The notes: generated by a model from the letters alone, not told the origin. 64,000 nt of DNA from Propionibacteriales bacterium (GCA_026392415.1 JAPLCC010000019.1:62001-126000), one strand, 5' to 3'. Shown: positions 34,945-43,936, numbered from the stretch's first letter. Made by a program: numbers and translations.

Positions 34945-35939
34945 GCGAGTGGATCACCCTCACGGCGTTGTCGATCGCCGTCGCCGGCTTCCTCGTGGGC
35001 ATCGTCGTCGGCCTGACCGGGATGGGCGGCGGCGCACTGATGACCCCCGCACTGATCTTCCTCGGCGTCGGGCACACGTCTGCCATCGTCACGGCCGACC
35101 TGACCGCAGCCGCCATCTACAAGACGGGCGGCGCGATCACGCACGCGCGTGAGGGTTCGCCCAACCTCCGCCTGGCTGGCTGGCTGATCGCAGGATCGGT
35201 GCCGATGGCCTTCATCGGGCCCTATCTCGTCAACGCGTTCACCGACGACCCGAAGCAGCTGGAGCAGACCCTCAAGCTCTGCATCGGCATTGCGCTGCTC
35301 TTCGCCGCATCGACCTACGCGCTGCGGCTGTACATCAACCTGCGACGGGTGCGCAACGGCGGCGTGCTGCCCGACGACAACCCGCGCATCCGGCCACTGC
35401 CGACCTTCCTGGTCGGCATGCTGGGCGGGCTGCTCGTCGGCGTGACCAGCGTGGGGTCGGGCTCGGTCATCATGATCGCGCTGCTGATGCTCTACCCCGG
35501 GCTCTCAGCAGTGCGCCTGGTCGGAACCGACCTCGTGCAGGCCGTGCCGCTCGTCCTGAGCGCTGCACTGGCGAACATCGCCATCCACGGCCTGGACTGG
35601 GGCCTGCTGATCCCGCTGGTCATCGGTTCGGTGCCCGGCACCCTGATCGGCGCGCGGATCGCGCCCCGCGTCCCGCAGTCGTTCATCCGGCGCGGCATCG
35701 TGATCGTGCTGACCATGTCCGGGATCGCCCTGCTGTTCAAGTCAGGGCTGCACCCGTTCGGCGAGGGCCACGAAACCCTGGAAGCACTGCTGGTCGCTGG
35801 GGTGGGCCTGGCGATGGTCGTGTTGGTGCCGTTCATCTGGGGCCTGATCCGCAAGCGCAACGGACTGCCGATGTTCGGCGCACCGACGGTGGCCGAGATC
35901 GAGAACCTGGGCGCGAAGGGGCGCAGGACCAGCGCCTGA
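34941..35939 (+). CDS. TauE/SafE (TSUP) family transporter
   Basis: 332 residues, ATG 34941 overlapping the preceding stop (ATGA). About eight hydrophobic helices in two repeats. GIVVGLTGMGGGALMTPALIF near the N-terminus and the second-half copy LGGLLVGVTSVGSGSVIMIALL are the duplicated TSUP motifs. The family exports or imports sulfite, sulfonates or sulfoacetate-like anions. Its coupling to the APS kinase and closeness to cysDN suggest a sulfur-compound role, possibly sulfite export or sulfate uptake. Direction and substrate are inference. Confidence 0.9.
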   Translation: MSEWITLTALSIAVAGFLVGIVVGLTGMGGGALMTPALIFLGVGHTSAIVTADLTAAAIYKTGGAITHAREGSPNLRLAGWLIAGSVPMAFIGPYLVNAFTDDPKQLEQTLKLCIGIALLFAASTYALRLYINLRRVRNGGVLPDDNPRIRPLPTFLVGMLGGLLVGVTSVGSGSVIMIALLMLYPGLSAVRLVGTDLVQAVPLVLSAALANIAIHGLDWGLLIPLVIGSVPGTLIGARIAPRVPQSFIRRGIVIVLTMSGIALLFKSGLHPFGEGHETLEALLVAGVGLAMVVLVPFIWGLIRKRNGLPMFGAPTVAEIENLGAKGRRTSA

Positions 35940-35947
35940 ACGACAGG

Positions 35948-36091
35948 TCAGCGGGTCCCGAGCGGGGCCAGCGGTCGACGCGCGTCGCCCTCGAGGGGGA
36001 ACGGATGCGCGGCGGCTGCATGGGCGAGCCCGAACGTCACCATGGCCGCGGCTGCGAACCAGAGGGCACCGATACCGAACAACATCTCCAT
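35948..36091 (-). CDS. Putative single-pass membrane microprotein
   Basis: 47 residues from ATG 36091, with AGGTGG five bases upstream; GTG 36100 with GGAGGGG is also possible. One hydrophobic helix (MLFGIGALWFAAAAMVTFGLAHAAAA) fills the first half, followed by a short charged tail ending APLGTR. I do not recognise it. The good ribosome site and clean transmembrane helix support translation. It converges on the TSUP gene with an 8-base gap. Confidence 0.5.
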   Translation of the reverse strand: MEMLFGIGALWFAAAAMVTFGLAHAAAAHPFPLEGDARRPLAPLGTR

Positions 36092-36204
36092 GAGAACCAC
36101 CTTTCCCCTCCAAGGTAGCCCTCGGGTACAACGAAACCCATCAACCGATCGGTGGGGCACGCCGTGGTCCCTTCGGACCATCCCCCGCCGTCGAAGGACC
36201 GGCT

Positions 36205-36804
36205 TCAGGATTCGGCGCGCCACCAGCCCGACGCGCTGATCAGTCGCAGCGAGGTCTTCTCGCCACCGAAGGGACCTGTGAACTCCGACAGACCCTCGAC
36301 GGCCGTGCAGTCGAAGGTTCCGGCGTACGACGACTTCGTGAGGTCCGCCAGGGTCACCGAGCAGGTCTGCCCGGCAGGATCGGCGAAGTGCGCCTTGTCG
36401 ATCTGGACCCCGATCCCGGCGTGCAGGTCGCCGAGCGCCAGTGCCTTGTCACCCCTCGCCGGGAAGGATCCGACATCGACGGTCAGGCCGAGGTCGACGT
36501 CGCCGAACCTCAGGTTGATCTGCGTGTCCTTGCCCGCCGTCGCGTACTGACCGGTGACCGCTGCCTTCTCGACGACCCTGCAGTCCTTCGTGCCGTCGGA
36601 GAGCTCGTACTCGACCGCAAACGCACCCGCGTCGTAGGTGCGTCTCTTCGCCGCGGGGCTGAAGGCGCCCTTGACGGAAGGTGCCGCGCACGGACCCGGC
36701 GCGACCGCCTCGTTCTTCTCCGGCTCGTCCGCACCACTGCAAGCGGCGAGCAGGGGCAGCGCGACCGTGATCAGGGCAAGGGCACAGCGACCCGGTGTCT
36801 TCAT
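36205..36804 (-). CDS. Secreted lipoprotein of unknown function
   Basis: 199 residues, ATG 36804. Clear lipoprotein signal MKTPGRCALALITVALPLLAACSG with lipobox LAAC (Cys22). The mature part has four further cysteines (PCAAPS, DCRVV, TCSVT, DCTAV) that could form two disulfides, and reads as mostly beta-strand (TQINLRFGDVDLGLTVDVGS). It ends SLRLISASGWWRAES. I do not recognise the family. It lies 36 bases upstream-side of ugd's end, on the same strand but in an otherwise separate unit. Confidence 0.82.
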   Translation of the reverse strand: MKTPGRCALALITVALPLLAACSGADEPEKNEAVAPGPCAAPSVKGAFSPAAKRRTYDAGAFAVEYELSDGTKDCRVVEKAAVTGQYATAGKDTQINLRFGDVDLGLTVDVGSFPARGDKALALGDLHAGIGVQIDKAHFADPAGQTCSVTLADLTKSSYAGTFDCTAVEGLSEFTGPFGGEKTSLRLISASGWWRAES

Positions 36805-36840
36805 GGGTAGATGGTGGCAGCCGGGGCCGCCCGATGGACG

Positions 36841-38007
36841 TCAATCCCGGCCATAGATATCTCGGGTGTAGACCTTGTCGGCCACGTCGTCGAGAACGTC
36901 GGTGCGACGGTTGGCGATGATCACGTCGGCCCGCTCCTTGAACTCCGCCAGGTCCTTGATCACCTTCGAGTTGAAGAACCGCTTCTGGTCGAGCTCCGGC
37001 TCGAAGACGATCACCTTCACACCGCGCGCCTTGATCCGCTTCATCACACCCTGGACGGCGGACTCCCGGAAATTGTCCGAACCTGCCTTCATGGTCAGTC
37101 GGTAGATGCCGACGACCTTCGGGTTGCGCCGCAGGACGTCATCGGCGATGAACTCCTTGCGCGTCGTGTTGGCCTCGACGATGGCACTGATCAGGTTCTG
37201 CGGCACTGCCTGGTAGTTCGCCTGGAGCTGCCGGGTGTCCTTCGGGAGGCAGTAGCCGCCGTAGCCGAACGACGGGTTGTTGTAGTGCCCGCCGATCCGT
37301 GGATCGAGGCCGACCCCCTCGATGATCTGGCGGGTCGCCAGCCCGTGGGTCGCGGCGTAGGTGTCCAGCTCGTTGAAGTAGGCGACCCGGAGCGCGAGGT
37401 AGGTGTTGGCGAAGAGCTTGATCGCCTCGGCCTCGGTCGAGCCCGTGAACAGGACCGGAACGTCGTCGTCGAGCGCGGCCTGGAGCAGGAGCTTGGCGAA
37501 CATCCGGCCCGGTTCGGTGTCCGACCCGATCACGATCCGCGACGGGTGGAGGTTGTCGTGCAGGGCACGGCCCTCCCGCAGGAACTCGGGGCTGAACAGG
37601 ATGGAGGCGCCGGGGTGCTGGTCGCGCAACGTGTTCGTGTAGCCGACCGGCACCGTCGACTTGATGACGACGGTCGCGGCGGGGTTGACTGCGAGAGCGT
37701 CGGCGGTGACGCGTTCCACCGTGCTGGTGTCGAAGTAGTTGGTCTCGGGGTCATAGTTCGTCGGCGTCGCGACCACGACGTACGACGCGTCGGCGTAGGC
37801 CGCCTCGCGATCGCGCGTCGCGTGCAGCGAGAGGCCGCCCTTCGCGAGGTACTCCTCGAGCTCGACGTCGACGATGGGCGAGCGGCCCTCGTTGACCGCC
37901 GCGACGCGCCGGGCGTCGACGTCGAGCACCGTGACGTCGTTGAACCGCGACAACAGCACCGCATTGGAAAGTCCGACGTAGCCCGCTCCGACCACAGTGA
38001 TCTTCAT
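36841..38007 (-). CDS. ugd: UDP-glucose 6-dehydrogenase (Ugd type)
   Basis: 388 residues, ATG 38007 ([20 protein letters not shown]). Makes UDP-glucuronate from UDP-glucose with two NAD+. Seen: [54 protein letters not shown], and the active-site Cys in [15 protein letters not shown] (about residue 252). The short form and [15 protein letters not shown] are typical of bacterial Ugd. It is a separate family branch from the TviB-like enzyme at 15718, so the cluster encodes two kinds of uronic-acid supply. Confidence 0.93.
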   Translation of the reverse strand: MKITVVGAGYVGLSNAVLLSRFNDVTVLDVDARRVAAVNEGRSPIVDVELEEYLAKGGLSLHATRDREAAYADASYVVVATPTNYDPETNYFDTSTVERVTADALAVNPAATVVIKSTVPVGYTNTLRDQHPGASILFSPEFLREGRALHDNLHPSRIVIGSDTEPGRMFAKLLLQAALDDDVPVLFTGSTEAEAIKLFANTYLALRVAYFNELDTYAATHGLATRQIIEGVGLDPRIGGHYNNPSFGYGGYCLPKDTRQLQANYQAVPQNLISAIVEANTTRKEFIADDVLRRNPKVVGIYRLTMKAGSDNFRESAVQGVMKRIKARGVKVIVFEPELDQKRFFNSKVIKDLAEFKERADVIIANRRTDVLDDVADKVYTRDIYGRD

Positions 38008-38099
38008 GATTTCGACGGTGAGCGGCCCCGCTGAACGAGGGCGGACGTCCACGTGAAGGGCGTGTGGCGACCAGACGCACGCTCAGCTTGCATCCACGC

Positions 38100-38903
38100 T
38101 CAGCTGCGCGGACCCGACTGGTCCCAGTCCCACAGGCACGAGATCGGCAGCCCCCACATGCCCGGCCGGTACTGGTGGCCACGGGACGCCGTGTTGAGCA
38201 CGATGCCACCGCGGAACCGCGAGCCCGCCCGGACCGCCAGCGCCTCGAGGCGGTCGAACTGGTGCGGCCTGAAGCTGCTGGCCGTACGCACCTCGACGCC
38301 GTAGACCGTGTCGTCGGGGAGCTCGATGACCAGGTCGACCTCGAGGCCGTTTCGTTCCCGAAGGTGGCTCATGCGGTACTCGACGGTGCTCGAGGCCTGC
38401 TGCCGGACCAGTTCGGTTGCGACGAGGCCCTTGAGGAACGGGGCCAACCGGCTCCGGCCGTGCAACTCGACGAGGTCCGCCTCCGGGACCCCGGCGAGGT
38501 GCCGGGCCACGGCGACGTCGTCGAACACCACCCACGGGCGGCTGATCGCACGCTTGGCCACCGTCGAGCGACACCCGGGCACCAGGCGGACCACGCCCAG
38601 GTCCACCAGCACGTCGACGTACGGCGTGAGCGTGGTCGCCGGGATCCCGGCCGCGGCCGCCACCCGTGCCTTGTTGAGCTCGGACGACGGCGGGTCGGCG
38701 ACTGCCTTCAGCAGCGCGAGCACCCGGTCGGGATCGATCCGGCGCAGCGATCGCGCACGTCGGTGCGCGAGCCGATGCAGGTCGCGATCGATGCCGTCCC
38801 GGGGAGCCATCAGGTCGACGTACTCAGCGATGCCCAGGCTCGAGCGGACCTCGCCGGGGACCGATGCCCTCGACCCCAGACGGGCGAGGAAGTCGGCGGG
38901 CAT
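38100..38903 (-). CDS. DUF4143-type protein lacking the usual ATPase domain
   Basis: 267 residues, ATG 38903. The segment LNKARVAAAAGIPATTLTPYVDVLVDLGVV is a winged-helix part, and GRSRLAPFLKGLVATELVRQQ, NGLEVDLVIELPDDTVYGVEVRTASSF is the DUF4143 PD-(D/E)xK-like part. Usual DUF4143 proteins are about 400 residues with an N-terminal AAA ATPase. No Walker A motif is present here, and the first 60 residues only partly resemble the ATPase lid. It may be a truncated remnant or a stand-alone form. It is divergent from cysD across a palindrome at 38935-38952. Confidence 0.75.
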   Translation of the reverse strand: MPADFLARLGSRASVPGEVRSSLGIAEYVDLMAPRDGIDRDLHRLAHRRARSLRRIDPDRVLALLKAVADPPSSELNKARVAAAAGIPATTLTPYVDVLVDLGVVRLVPGCRSTVAKRAISRPWVVFDDVAVARHLAGVPEADLVELHGRSRLAPFLKGLVATELVRQQASSTVEYRMSHLRERNGLEVDLVIELPDDTVYGVEVRTASSFRPHQFDRLEALAVRAGSRFRGGIVLNTASRGHQYRPGMWGLPISCLWDWDQSGPRS

Positions 38904-38934
38904 CGACGCAGTCTAGGAGCACCTCGCCTCAAAC

Positions 38935-38952
38935 TCGTAGATTTGTCTACGA
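38935..38952. promoter_or_regulatory. Palindromic operator between DUF4143 and cysD
   Basis: Perfect inverted repeat TCGTAGA, TTTG, TCTACGA in the divergent region, about 50 bases before cysD and 32 bases before the DUF4143 gene. It could bind a dimeric regulator of either gene. Confidence 0.5.
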
Positions 38953-39001
38953 CGGGCGATCGAATGCGTCAGTGAAAGGTTCTGCATGGCACGATGCCCC
39001 G

Positions 39002-39916
39002 GTGACTCAGACACGTACCGACTACCGCCTGAGCCAGCTGGACCAGCTGGAGGCCGAGTCGATCCACATCTTCCGAGAAGTTGCAGCCGAGTTCGAGAAG
39101 CCGGTCCTGATGTTCTCCGGCGGCAAGGACTCCATCGTCATGCTCCGTCTGGCGGAGAAGGCCTTCTACCCGGCGAAGATCCCGTTCTCGATCCTCCAGG
39201 TCGACACCGGGCTCGACTTTCCCGAGGTCATGGAGACCCGGGACCGTTGGGTCAGCCGTCTCGGGGTGAACCTCGTGGTGGCCAGCATCGACGACGCGAT
39301 CAAGAACGGGATCATCCCCGACGCCGCGAAGATCAGCCGCAACCGCCTGCAGATCCCGACCCTGCTCAACGCCATCGAGGAGAACGGCTTCACCGCCGCC
39401 TTCGGTGGCGGTCGTCGTGACGAGGAGAAGGCCCGCGCCAAGGAGCGCGTCTACTCCCACCGCGACGAGTTCGGCCAGTGGGACCCGAAGATGCAGCGCC
39501 CCGAGCTGTGGAGCCTCTACAACGGCCGGCTCCACGAGGGCGAGCACATGCGAATCTTCCCGATCTCGAACTGGACCGAGCTGGACGTCTGGGACTACAT
39601 CGGCCGCGAAGGGATCGAGATCCCGAACATCTACTTCAGCCATCAGCGTCGCGTCTTCGAACGCGACGGCATGCTGATGAGCGAGACCCCCCTGAACCCG
39701 ATCCGCGAGGGCGAGGTCGTCGAAGAACGCACCGTCCGCTTCCGCACCTGCGGCGACATCACGCTCACCGGCTGCGTGGAGAGCACTGCCTCGACGATCG
39801 CCGAGATCATCGACGAGGTCGCCATCGCCCGCAAGACCGAGCGTGGCGCCACCCGCGGAGACGACCGCTTCTCGGAAGCCGCCATGGAAGACCGCAAGAA
39901 GGAAGGCTACTTCTGA
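39002..39916 (+). CDS. cysD: Sulfate adenylyltransferase subunit 2
   Basis: 304 residues, GTG 39002 (VTQTRTDYRLSQLDQLEAES), chosen because upstream codons do not fit the family. CysD forms APS from sulfate and ATP, driven by GTP hydrolysis in CysN. PVLMFSGGKDSIVMLRLAEKAF carries the PP-loop SGGKDS (about 44-49). FGGGRRDEEKARAKER, SNWTELDVWDYI and ERTVRFRTCGDITLTGCVESTA are diagnostic. Coupled to cysN by a TGATG overlap. No cysH (PAPS reductase) lies in the window, so the PAPS may be meant for sulfation. Confidence 0.96.
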   Translation: MTQTRTDYRLSQLDQLEAESIHIFREVAAEFEKPVLMFSGGKDSIVMLRLAEKAFYPAKIPFSILQVDTGLDFPEVMETRDRWVSRLGVNLVVASIDDAIKNGIIPDAAKISRNRLQIPTLLNAIEENGFTAAFGGGRRDEEKARAKERVYSHRDEFGQWDPKMQRPELWSLYNGRLHEGEHMRIFPISNWTELDVWDYIGREGIEIPNIYFSHQRRVFERDGMLMSETPLNPIREGEVVEERTVRFRTCGDITLTGCVESTASTIAEIIDEVAIARKTERGATRGDDRFSEAAMEDRKKEGYF

Positions 39917-41196
39917 TGGGCATCGACACCACCCGCGACACCACCCACCGCATGGACCTGCTGCGTTTCGCCACTGCAGGCTCGGTGGACGACGGGAAGT
40001 CGACCCTCATCGGGCGGCTCCTGCTCGACTCGAAGGCGATCTTCGAGGACCAGCTCGAGGCCGTCGAGGCGACTTCGCAGTCCAAGGGCTACGACTACAC
40101 CGACCTGGCGCTGCTGACCGACGGTCTTCGTTCCGAGCGCGAGCAGGGCATCACGATCGATGTCGCCTACCGCTACTTCGCGACCCCGAACCGCAAGTTC
40201 ATCATCGCCGACACCCCGGGCCACGTGCAGTACACCCGCAACATGGTCACCGGCGCCTCGACCGCCGACCTCGGTCTCGTGCTCGTCGACGCCCGCCAGG
40301 GCCTGACCGAGCAGTCCCGCCGTCACGCAGTGATCCTGTCGCTGCTGCGGGTCCCGCACCTGGTGCTGGCGGTCAACAAGATGGACCTCGTCGACTTCGA
40401 CCAGAAGGTCTACGACGAGATCTACCGCGAGTTCACGCAGTTCGCCACGAAGCTGAACGTCCCGGACCTCGAGGTCATCCCGATCTCCGCTCTGTCGGGC
40501 GACAACGTGGTGAACCGCTCCGAGAACATGCCGTGGTACTCCGGCCCCACGCTGATGCACCACCTCGAGCACGTCCACGTCGCCTCCGACCGGGACCTGA
40601 TCGATGCCCGTTTCCCGGTGCAGTACGTCATCCGTCCGAAGTCGGACGAGTTCCACGACTTCCGCGGGTACGCCGGGCAGGTTGCCGGTGGCGTGCTGAA
40701 GCCCGGCGACGAGGTCGTCGTGCTGCCCTCCGGCATGACGTCGAAGATCTCGAAGATCGAGCTCTTCGACCAGGAAGTCGCCGAGGCGTTCCCGCCGATG
40801 AGCGTGACCGTGCACCTCGAGGACGACGTCGACGTCTCGCGCGGCGACATGATCGCCCGGGTGAAGAACGCGCCGACGCCGAGCCAGGACATCGACGCGA
40901 TGGTCTGCTGGATGACGACCGCACCGCTGCAGCCGCGCCAGAAGCTCGCGATCAAGCACACGACCCGCAACGGTCGCGCCCTGGTCAAGGACATCCAGTA
41001 TCGACTGGACGTCAACACGCTGCACCGCGACCAGGAGACCAAGGAGCTCGGTGTCAACGAGATCGGTCGCGTCACCCTGCGCACGACGGTCCCGCTGCTC
41101 GTCGACCCCTACTCGAAGAACCGCACGACCGGGTCCTTCATCCTGATCGACGAGGCGACCGGCATCACCGTCGGCGCCGGCATGATCAACGGCTGA
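39916..41196 (+). CDS. cysN: Sulfate adenylyltransferase subunit 1 (GTPase)
   Basis: 426 residues, ATG 39916 in the TGATG overlap. EF-Tu-like GTPase: G1 GSVDDGKSTLIGRLL (about 23-31), switch region GITIDVAYRYFATPNRKF, G3 DTPGHVQYTRNM, G4 NKMDLVDF. Domains 2 and 3 follow. Unlike mycobacterial CysN, it has no C-terminal CysC domain; that activity is encoded at 33076 as a phosphatase fusion. Its stop abuts the stop of the convergent nucleotidyltransferase gene (TGATCA). Confidence 0.96.
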   Translation: MGIDTTRDTTHRMDLLRFATAGSVDDGKSTLIGRLLLDSKAIFEDQLEAVEATSQSKGYDYTDLALLTDGLRSEREQGITIDVAYRYFATPNRKFIIADTPGHVQYTRNMVTGASTADLGLVLVDARQGLTEQSRRHAVILSLLRVPHLVLAVNKMDLVDFDQKVYDEIYREFTQFATKLNVPDLEVIPISALSGDNVVNRSENMPWYSGPTLMHHLEHVHVASDRDLIDARFPVQYVIRPKSDEFHDFRGYAGQVAGGVLKPGDEVVVLPSGMTSKISKIELFDQEVAEAFPPMSVTVHLEDDVDVSRGDMIARVKNAPTPSQDIDAMVCWMTTAPLQPRQKLAIKHTTRNGRALVKDIQYRLDVNTLHRDQETKELGVNEIGRVTLRTTVPLLVDPYSKNRTTGSFILIDEATGITVGAGMING

Positions 41197-42177
41197 TCAA
41201 CGCTCCGGCCCGCGCGGCCCGGGTCGACGTTCGTCGTCGATCCGGGCCAGCGCCCGGCGTTCGTGCCAGAGGATTCGCAACGACCGGGGAAGGTCGCCCA
41301 GACCCGTCAGAATCCTGCGCAGGCGGGCCCGCCACCGGCGAGAACCGTCCGGGCGCGCCCCGTAGTGGCGAAGCACCGCGTCATCGTCGGGGAGCACTGC
41401 CCGGCGGAGGATGCCCGGCCAGTCACTCACCTGTGAGCGACGGAGAGCCAGGAGCCAACCCAGGCCACGCGTCTCTCTCGCCTGGCTGCTCACCCGCCAC
41501 TCCGCAAGAGCCTGGGTGGTGGCCCGGTCGACAGGCTGGGCAACGGGCATCCCGATGCGCGCGAGAAACGGTGCGACGACCTGCGCGGCACCCGTCCGGT
41601 CCGCCAACGCCGCCAGCCGAGCTCGATCCTCGGCACCGAACGAGCCCGCATCCCACGCACTGATGAGGCCATCGAGTTCGCGAACGTTCCGTGCCTGCTC
41701 GGGGCTGCGCAGCGCGTGCAGGGCTGCCACCACGGTCGCTCCAGCCAGCCCGGTGGCGGCCACGTCCTGACCCGCGATGCGGACCAGCACGCGCTCCTCC
41801 CAGAGCACGTCGAACACTTTTCCCGCATCGGCAAGAAACCCAGGAAAGCCGTGATGCAGGTCGATGGTGACCGGCCACGCCGGATGCGCGAGCGTGTCCG
41901 AGTGGGAAGGCAGGGATCGCGCCGAATCCTCACCCGAGATGGAGAGCCAACCCAGCTGGATCAGTCGGTCCTGCACGCTCTCGAAGTCGGCGGGGGCGAC
42001 CAGGGCATCGACATCGACGGAATGACGTTCGGTGCGTAGCCCGAAGGACGCGGGAACCGCGCCCTTGATCGCCAGGACCCGGGCACCGACGTCCCGCGCT
42101 ACTCGGTCAACCAGGACCTGACCCAGCGGCACTGCCTCGATCACCTCGAGGACAGCGCCTGTGGGTCGGTCGGTCAC
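41197..42177 (-). CDS. Nucleotidyltransferase family protein (PF14907-like), HPr-rel-A cassette
   Basis: 326 residues, GTG 42177 overlapping the Tat-protein stop. The N-terminal half has LAIKGAVPASFGLRTERHSVDVDALVAPADFESVQ: the K-G-x-x and D-x-D (VDVDALV) pattern of the uncharacterised nucleotidyltransferase group that accompanies EPS and HPr-rel-A genes. TIDLHHGFPGFLA supplies a third acidic or His site. The C-terminal half is helical and Arg-rich. The target is unknown; polysaccharide or protein nucleotidylation are both possible. Confidence 0.75.
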   Translation of the reverse strand: MTDRPTGAVLEVIEAVPLGQVLVDRVARDVGARVLAIKGAVPASFGLRTERHSVDVDALVAPADFESVQDRLIQLGWLSISGEDSARSLPSHSDTLAHPAWPVTIDLHHGFPGFLADAGKVFDVLWEERVLVRIAGQDVAATGLAGATVVAALHALRSPEQARNVRELDGLISAWDAGSFGAEDRARLAALADRTGAAQVVAPFLARIGMPVAQPVDRATTQALAEWRVSSQARETRGLGWLLALRRSQVSDWPGILRRAVLPDDDAVLRHYGARPDGSRRWRARLRRILTGLGDLPRSLRILWHERRALARIDDERRPGPRGPER

Positions 42178-42728
42178 ACCGTCTGGTTGTACTGGCCCGC
42201 CGTGCCCGTGCCAGCCTTGCCGATGCTGACGACGAAGGTGAGCTTGACGATGCCGTTGCCCTTCCACTCCGTCCAGAGCGGGGTGGGCGCGATGGTGAAG
42301 TTCAGCGTGCTGGACTGGCCCGCGGCAAGTTCGGCGTGAACAGCCAAACCCTTGTCCTTCGGCACCAGGTCGTTGCCGGCGCTCATCGCCCAGCCGTTGG
42401 TGTTTGCCCGCCAGATGCCGTGGCGCGTGTCCACGGTGATGATCGTCAACTTGGTGAACAGGACCGCGATCGCGCCCGTCGGACCCGTGCCGTTGTTCTT
42501 GAGAGTCATCGAGCCAGTGAGGTTCTTGGTCTTGCCAAGAGGGGTCGGGATCCGGACCAGCGACTTCGCGGTCACGAGCATCTGGGCCTCGGGCGCTCCA
42601 CTGACAGCGGCTGAAGCCGGAACCATCGTGGCGATCTGGATCGCAGGCACGGCCCACGCGGCATGCGCGCCGGCGCGGATGATGGTCCGACGGCTCGGAA
42701 TGAGCCCGGAGTCGTTGTCATGCGTCAT
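42174..42728 (-). CDS. Tat-exported protein of unknown function
   Basis: 184 residues from ATG 42728 with the G-rich ribosome site GGGGGAC. Twin-arginine signal PSRRTIIRAGAHAAWAVPAIQIATMVPASA, cleaved about residue 42. The mature part is beta-rich and Thr/Gly-rich (SMTLKNNGTGPTGAIAVLFTKLTI, STLNFTIAPTPLW), like an immunoglobulin-type fold, and ends GQYNQTV. It lies between the PqqD-like and nucleotidyltransferase genes of the HPr-rel-A-like cassette. It is therefore a candidate target of that system. Confidence 0.8.
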   Translation of the reverse strand: MTHDNDSGLIPSRRTIIRAGAHAAWAVPAIQIATMVPASAAVSGAPEAQMLVTAKSLVRIPTPLGKTKNLTGSMTLKNNGTGPTGAIAVLFTKLTIITVDTRHGIWRANTNGWAMSAGNDLVPKDKGLAVHAELAAGQSSTLNFTIAPTPLWTEWKGNGIVKLTFVVSIGKAGTGTAGQYNQTV

Positions 42729-42847
42729 GTCGCGTCCCCCCACGGAACGAAGGACCTCCGGGTTTGGACGGGAGCACTGCTGTCTGAAGGTCGAGACAAA
42801 GGTTAGCGGGGTATCGGCAGGTCCGGACCGGGATCTCGGCGAAAAGG

Positions 42848-42874
42848 GGTAAAGTCTGGCGATTCCCAGGTAAA
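42848..42874 (-). promoter_or_regulatory. Paired TTTACC sites upstream of the Tat-protein gene
   Basis: TTTACC occurs twice on the minus strand 21 bases apart (two helical turns), enclosing CTGGCGATTCCCAG, an imperfect palindrome. A TTTACCCGG copy also lies before the secreted-protein gene at 48655. Confidence 0.4.
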
Positions 42875-42881
42875 GAAATGC

Positions 42882-43145
42882 TCACCCGGGGTCCGTCTCG
42901 ACCAGATTCTCGGCCCCCAGCTCACCCAACAGCCGCTCCAGCGCCTCGATCGGAGCGTCCGGAAGCGGCACCACCGACTCCAGGTCCGCGATCAGGGCGC
43001 GCGCCTCGCGCCATCCTCCGCCGTCCAGGAGACGATGCACCGCGGAGGCCACGGGGTTGAGGACGAGAACGCGCTCGCCCAACAGGATCATCCGTTCGTC
43101 GGCGACGTCGAGGATGTCCGTCACCGGTAGCGAGCGCACCCTCAC
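42882..43145 (-). CDS. PqqD-like protein, HPr-rel-A type
   Basis: 87 residues, GTG 43145 overlapping the kinase stop (GTGA). The core VLNPVASAVHRLLDGGGWREA follows the PqqD-like chaperone pattern, in which a strand with LNP is followed by a helix. PqqD domains bind leader peptides of ribosomal peptides, but members adjacent to an HprK-related kinase are placed in the HPr-rel-A family, whose role is unknown. MRVRSLPVTDILDVADERMILLGERVLV forms the first strands. Confidence 0.75.
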   Translation of the reverse strand: MRVRSLPVTDILDVADERMILLGERVLVLNPVASAVHRLLDGGGWREARALIADLESVVPLPDAPIEALERLLGELGAENLVETDPG

Positions 43146-43930
43146 CGTCGGTCGCCCACGGCAGCGCCGGCCAGCAACCCGGCAATCACCGGATCGAGCT
43201 CGGCGACGTCGCCGTACGCCACCGAGTACAGGTTCTCGAGCCCGTCGAGGATGTCGTTCAGGAAGTGCAACGGTCGGGGCAGTCGACCGAGGTACGACGT
43301 CTGCTCGGCAACCTGGACCAGCGCCTGTGTACGCCCCACGGACTCGACACGCGGCGGGGACGTGCCGTCCCGCTTCAGCAGGACGATCGCCACCAACCGG
43401 ATCGGGTGACCGGGGGCAGGCGCCACGAGGCCCGCCTGGTCAGGTCCGACCTGTTGTTTGACCAACGCCCCCGGCACGACCAGCGAGAGCGGTTTGGGGT
43501 GCACAGCCACCAGCCCCCGTGCGTCGACACCGACGGTCTCATCGGAGAGGTACGCCCAGGTGCGTCCGAGATGCGCGGCCGCGGTCGTCTTTCCGGTGCC
43601 CGAGGGAGCCACCAGAGCCACGGCCCGACCGGTCGGGTCGGCAAGCCCGGCGGCGTGAAGCATCCACAGGTCGCGCGATCGTACGTCGATCGCGGCGAGA
43701 GTGATCCTGGAGGAGAGGTCGTGCTGAACACGCTCGCTCGGATCGGACAGGCTCACCTCGACGGTCGCGTTCGGTTCCACGAAACCGTCCACGAGAGCAC
43801 GCGACCACAGGCGTCGAAACTCCTCGGGGGCCTCGGATCCCGGGGGAAAGCGCACTGCAACGACCGTGTCGAGCGCACGGACCAGGACCGTGGCACCGTT
43901 CCGATCCAGCGGATTCTCCACGGAGTGCAC
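43142..43930 (-). CDS. HprK-related kinase A-like protein
   Basis: 262 residues from leaderless GTG 43930 (VHSVENPLDRNG); GTG 43975 would add 15 residues. P-loop VALVAPSGTGKTTAAAHLG (about 121-131), followed by WAYLSDETVGVDARGLVAVHPKPLSL, which corresponds to the HprK strand and acidic site after Walker A. VVPGALVKQQ and LVAIVLLKRDG complete the fold. Unlike true HprK no HPr partner is seen. HPr-rel-A kinases occur beside PqqD-like and nucleotidyltransferase genes in EPS clusters, exactly as here. The substrate is unknown. Confidence 0.82.
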   Translation of the reverse strand: MHSVENPLDRNGATVLVRALDTVVAVRFPPGSEAPEEFRRLWSRALVDGFVEPNATVEVSLSDPSERVQHDLSSRITLAAIDVRSRDLWMLHAAGLADPTGRAVALVAPSGTGKTTAAAHLGRTWAYLSDETVGVDARGLVAVHPKPLSLVVPGALVKQQVGPDQAGLVAPAPGHPIRLVAIVLLKRDGTSPPRVESVGRTQALVQVAEQTSYLGRLPRPLHFLNDILDGLENLYSVAYGDVAELDPVIAGLLAGAAVGDRR

Positions 43931-43936
43931 GCGATC

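Noticed and set aside
38100..38903. DUF4143 gene as a frameshifted pseudogene
   Set aside because: The frame is intact from ATG to stop, and no ATPase remnant is visible upstream in 38904-39001. Kept as a CDS with a note that it lacks the ATPase part.
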